Assembly: GCA_019752115.1 (NCBI GenBank)
Contig: JAIEMN010000069.1
Location: 1-36,087 of the forward strand
DNA length: 36,087 nt
From: Gemmatimonadaceae bacterium
Lineage (GTDB): Bacteria > Gemmatimonadota > Gemmatimonadetes > Gemmatimonadales > Gemmatimonadaceae
Reading direction: 5' to 3'
The position numbers were made by a program, and so were the translations under genes. Positions 35,496-36,087 of the stretch are shown here, piece by piece (positions within the stretch are counted from its first letter, which is position 1; every line of letters begins with the position of its first letter). The notes below the pieces were generated by a model. The model did no database searches and was not told the origin of the DNA. It was given only the letters and a program-made list of their open reading frames with translations.

Positions 35496-35858
35496 GTGCG
35501 CACTAAGCGATTTCTCAAGACCTTGGTCGTTGGCGCAGTTCTCCTGCTGCTGGCCGACGCGGTTGTGCGCCCCGCCGGACCAGACCTTCGGACAGAGCAG
35601 GGCCGGCAAGAGTTGATCGGGCGCGGGAATGAAATTCGAGAGGCACTCGAACGGTACCGCTCACGGACTGGACGATACCCACGCGGACTTTGGCAGCTCG
35701 GCGCGCCGCTCCGGTGGCAAGACCGTGCCTACGGCGGTTGGGAATATGAGATGCGAGACGATGGTCACTTCTATGAATTGCGAGTGGGAGGCTACGTGCG
35801 ATACGGATTCGTGCTGTATCGTAGCTCGGCCGCGACAGAGTGGAGCTGGGATACCTAA
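35496..35858 (+). CDS. Cassette 2 protein: small membrane-anchored protein, pseudopilin-like
   Basis: GTG 35496 gives 120 residues; a nearby ATG at 35489 is in another frame and closes at once. A basic start (MRTKRFLKT) and one hydrophobic helix (LVVGAVLLLLADAVV) anchor or export the protein. The remainder has EIREALERYRSRTGRYPRGL followed by Trp/Tyr-rich beta-like sequence (GGWEYEMRDDGHFYELRVGG). Helix, then 'YR..TGRYP', then a short sheet is like the C-terminal half of type II secretion major pseudopilins (GspG), but there is no prepilin peptidase site of the usual GFTLxE form. The function is unknown. It lies between attC1 and attC2. Confidence 0.72.
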   Translation: MRTKRFLKTLVVGAVLLLLADAVVRPAGPDLRTEQGRQELIGRGNEIREALERYRSRTGRYPRGLWQLGAPLRWQDRAYGGWEYEMRDDGHFYELRVGGYVRYGFVLYRSSAATEWSWDT

Positions 35859-35879
35859 ATTCGTCCAGCGATGGCGCGT

Positions 35880-35987
35880 GCAGAACGGGTCGCTGCTGCC
35901 GACGGGGCTGATCAAGGAGGGTGGCTGGCCCGCTGCGCGGGCCTGCCACATTGTTATGAGGCCCCGCGGCAGAACTTGGCGTTATGC
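35880..35987 (+). other. attC site of cassette 2
   Basis: GCAGAAC (35880-35886), spacer GGGTC, L box GCTGCTGCCG (35892-35901), partner L box CGGCAGAAC (35967-35975), spacer TTGGC and GTTATGC (35981-35987). The site is 108 bases and closely similar to attC1 over its whole length. The central stem is GTGGC/GCCAC here against GCGAC/GTCGC in attC1, that is, paired changes on both sides. The terminal GTTATGC does not match GCAGAAC because its TTATGC belongs to cassette 3; with the TTCTGC at the start of cassette 2 it would pair exactly. Confidence 0.88.
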
Positions 35988-36087
35988 GGACGCGCGCGTG
36001 CTCACGGTTGCACAGTTTCTTCGCGCGTAACTGTTCCATCCCGCCCCGATGACGAGCGCAGCGGAACCCCCGTAGATCATCTGCATC
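35982..36087 (+). other. Start of cassette 3 (cut by the window end)
   Basis: The cassette begins TTATGCGGACGCGC after the crossover. No ORF of useful length starts before the end of the window; ATG 36049 closes after eight codons. ACGCGCGCG near 35989 and TTCGCGCGT near 36020 could pair. If it is a normal cassette, its own attC, beyond the window, should begin GCATAAC. Confidence 0.55.

Larger units (their letters stand above)
33371..36087 (+). mobile_element. Integron: integrase, attI-like region, two gene cassettes and the start of a third
   Basis: The element holds intI (33371-34366), a non-coding attI region (34367-34659), cassette 1 (34660-35422), cassette 2 (35423-35981) and the first 106 bases of cassette 3. 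The crossover points lie at G^TT in 34659/34660, 35422/35423 and 35981/35982. Both full cassettes begin TTCTGC, and their own attC sites begin GCAGAAC, the exact partner expected when each cassette is closed into a circle. intI runs in the same direction as the cassettes, so the array lies beyond its 3' end. That differs from class 1-3 integrons, where intI is divergent, and matches the 'inverted' type described for example in Treponema denticola. The array continues past the window. Confidence 0.88.

Overview
The window is GC-rich, densely coded chromosomal DNA of a diderm (Gram-negative type) bacterium. A Gemmatimonadota (Gemmatimonas-like) origin is my best guess. The evidence is the mix of genes: a DUF2723 membrane protein, a Big_5/SbsA-type lipoprotein rich in Asp-Ser-Leu, a secreted carboxypeptidase-regulatory-like plus TonB-plug protein, a Minf_1886 family protein, many GTG starts and very few strong Shine-Dalgarno sites. 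This assignment is inference; no rRNA is present.

Layout. 1-564: non-coding, filled with long palindromes and a G17 tract. 565-4173 (minus): secreted amidohydrolase and DUF2723 membrane protein. 4311-5588 (plus): exported-looking class V aminotransferase. 5737-8158 (minus): purH and purN, de novo purine synthesis. 8173-13557 (minus): a tightly coupled operon running BON protein, valS, Big_5 lipoprotein, gmhB, with 4-base stop/start overlaps at every junction. 13737-16975 (plus): thrS coupled by GTGA to a PAS-GGDEF protein whose nucleotide-binding residues are eroded. 17097-18641 (minus): secreted plug protein. 19014-19859 (plus): secreted creatininase-family protein with altered metal ligands, bracketed by two copies of one palindromic repeat. 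20002-25388 (plus): short-chain acyl-CoA and branched amino acid genes (thiolase, CPBP protease, 3-hydroxyacyl-CoA dehydrogenase, acyl-CoA dehydrogenase, leucine dehydrogenase). 25407-27208: rpiB-glyA, ending in a clear terminator. 27356-31177: Minf_1886 protein, nnr, thiL, plsC. 31242-32889: eno and ftsB. 32928-33253: two CAT-anticodon tRNAs (initiator Met and Met/Ile2) with promoter and terminators.

33371-36087 is an integron. It has an IntI-type tyrosine recombinase with the family-specific insert, then an attI-like region, two complete gene cassettes and the start of a third. The cassettes end in two near-identical attC sites (35320-35428, 35880-35987). Their R and L boxes pair, and the cassette borders close exactly: each cassette begins TTCTGC and its own attC begins GCAGAAC. 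The integrase is transcribed in the same direction as the cassettes, the less common 'inverted' layout. A possible cassette promoter sits inside attI. Both cassette proteins look membrane-anchored or exported and have no function I can name. This is the most interesting region of the window.

A second theme is intergenic palindromes of 76-110 bp. At least seven are seen, from several unrelated sequence families. Some have paired changes in both arms, so the fold, not the sequence, seems to be kept.
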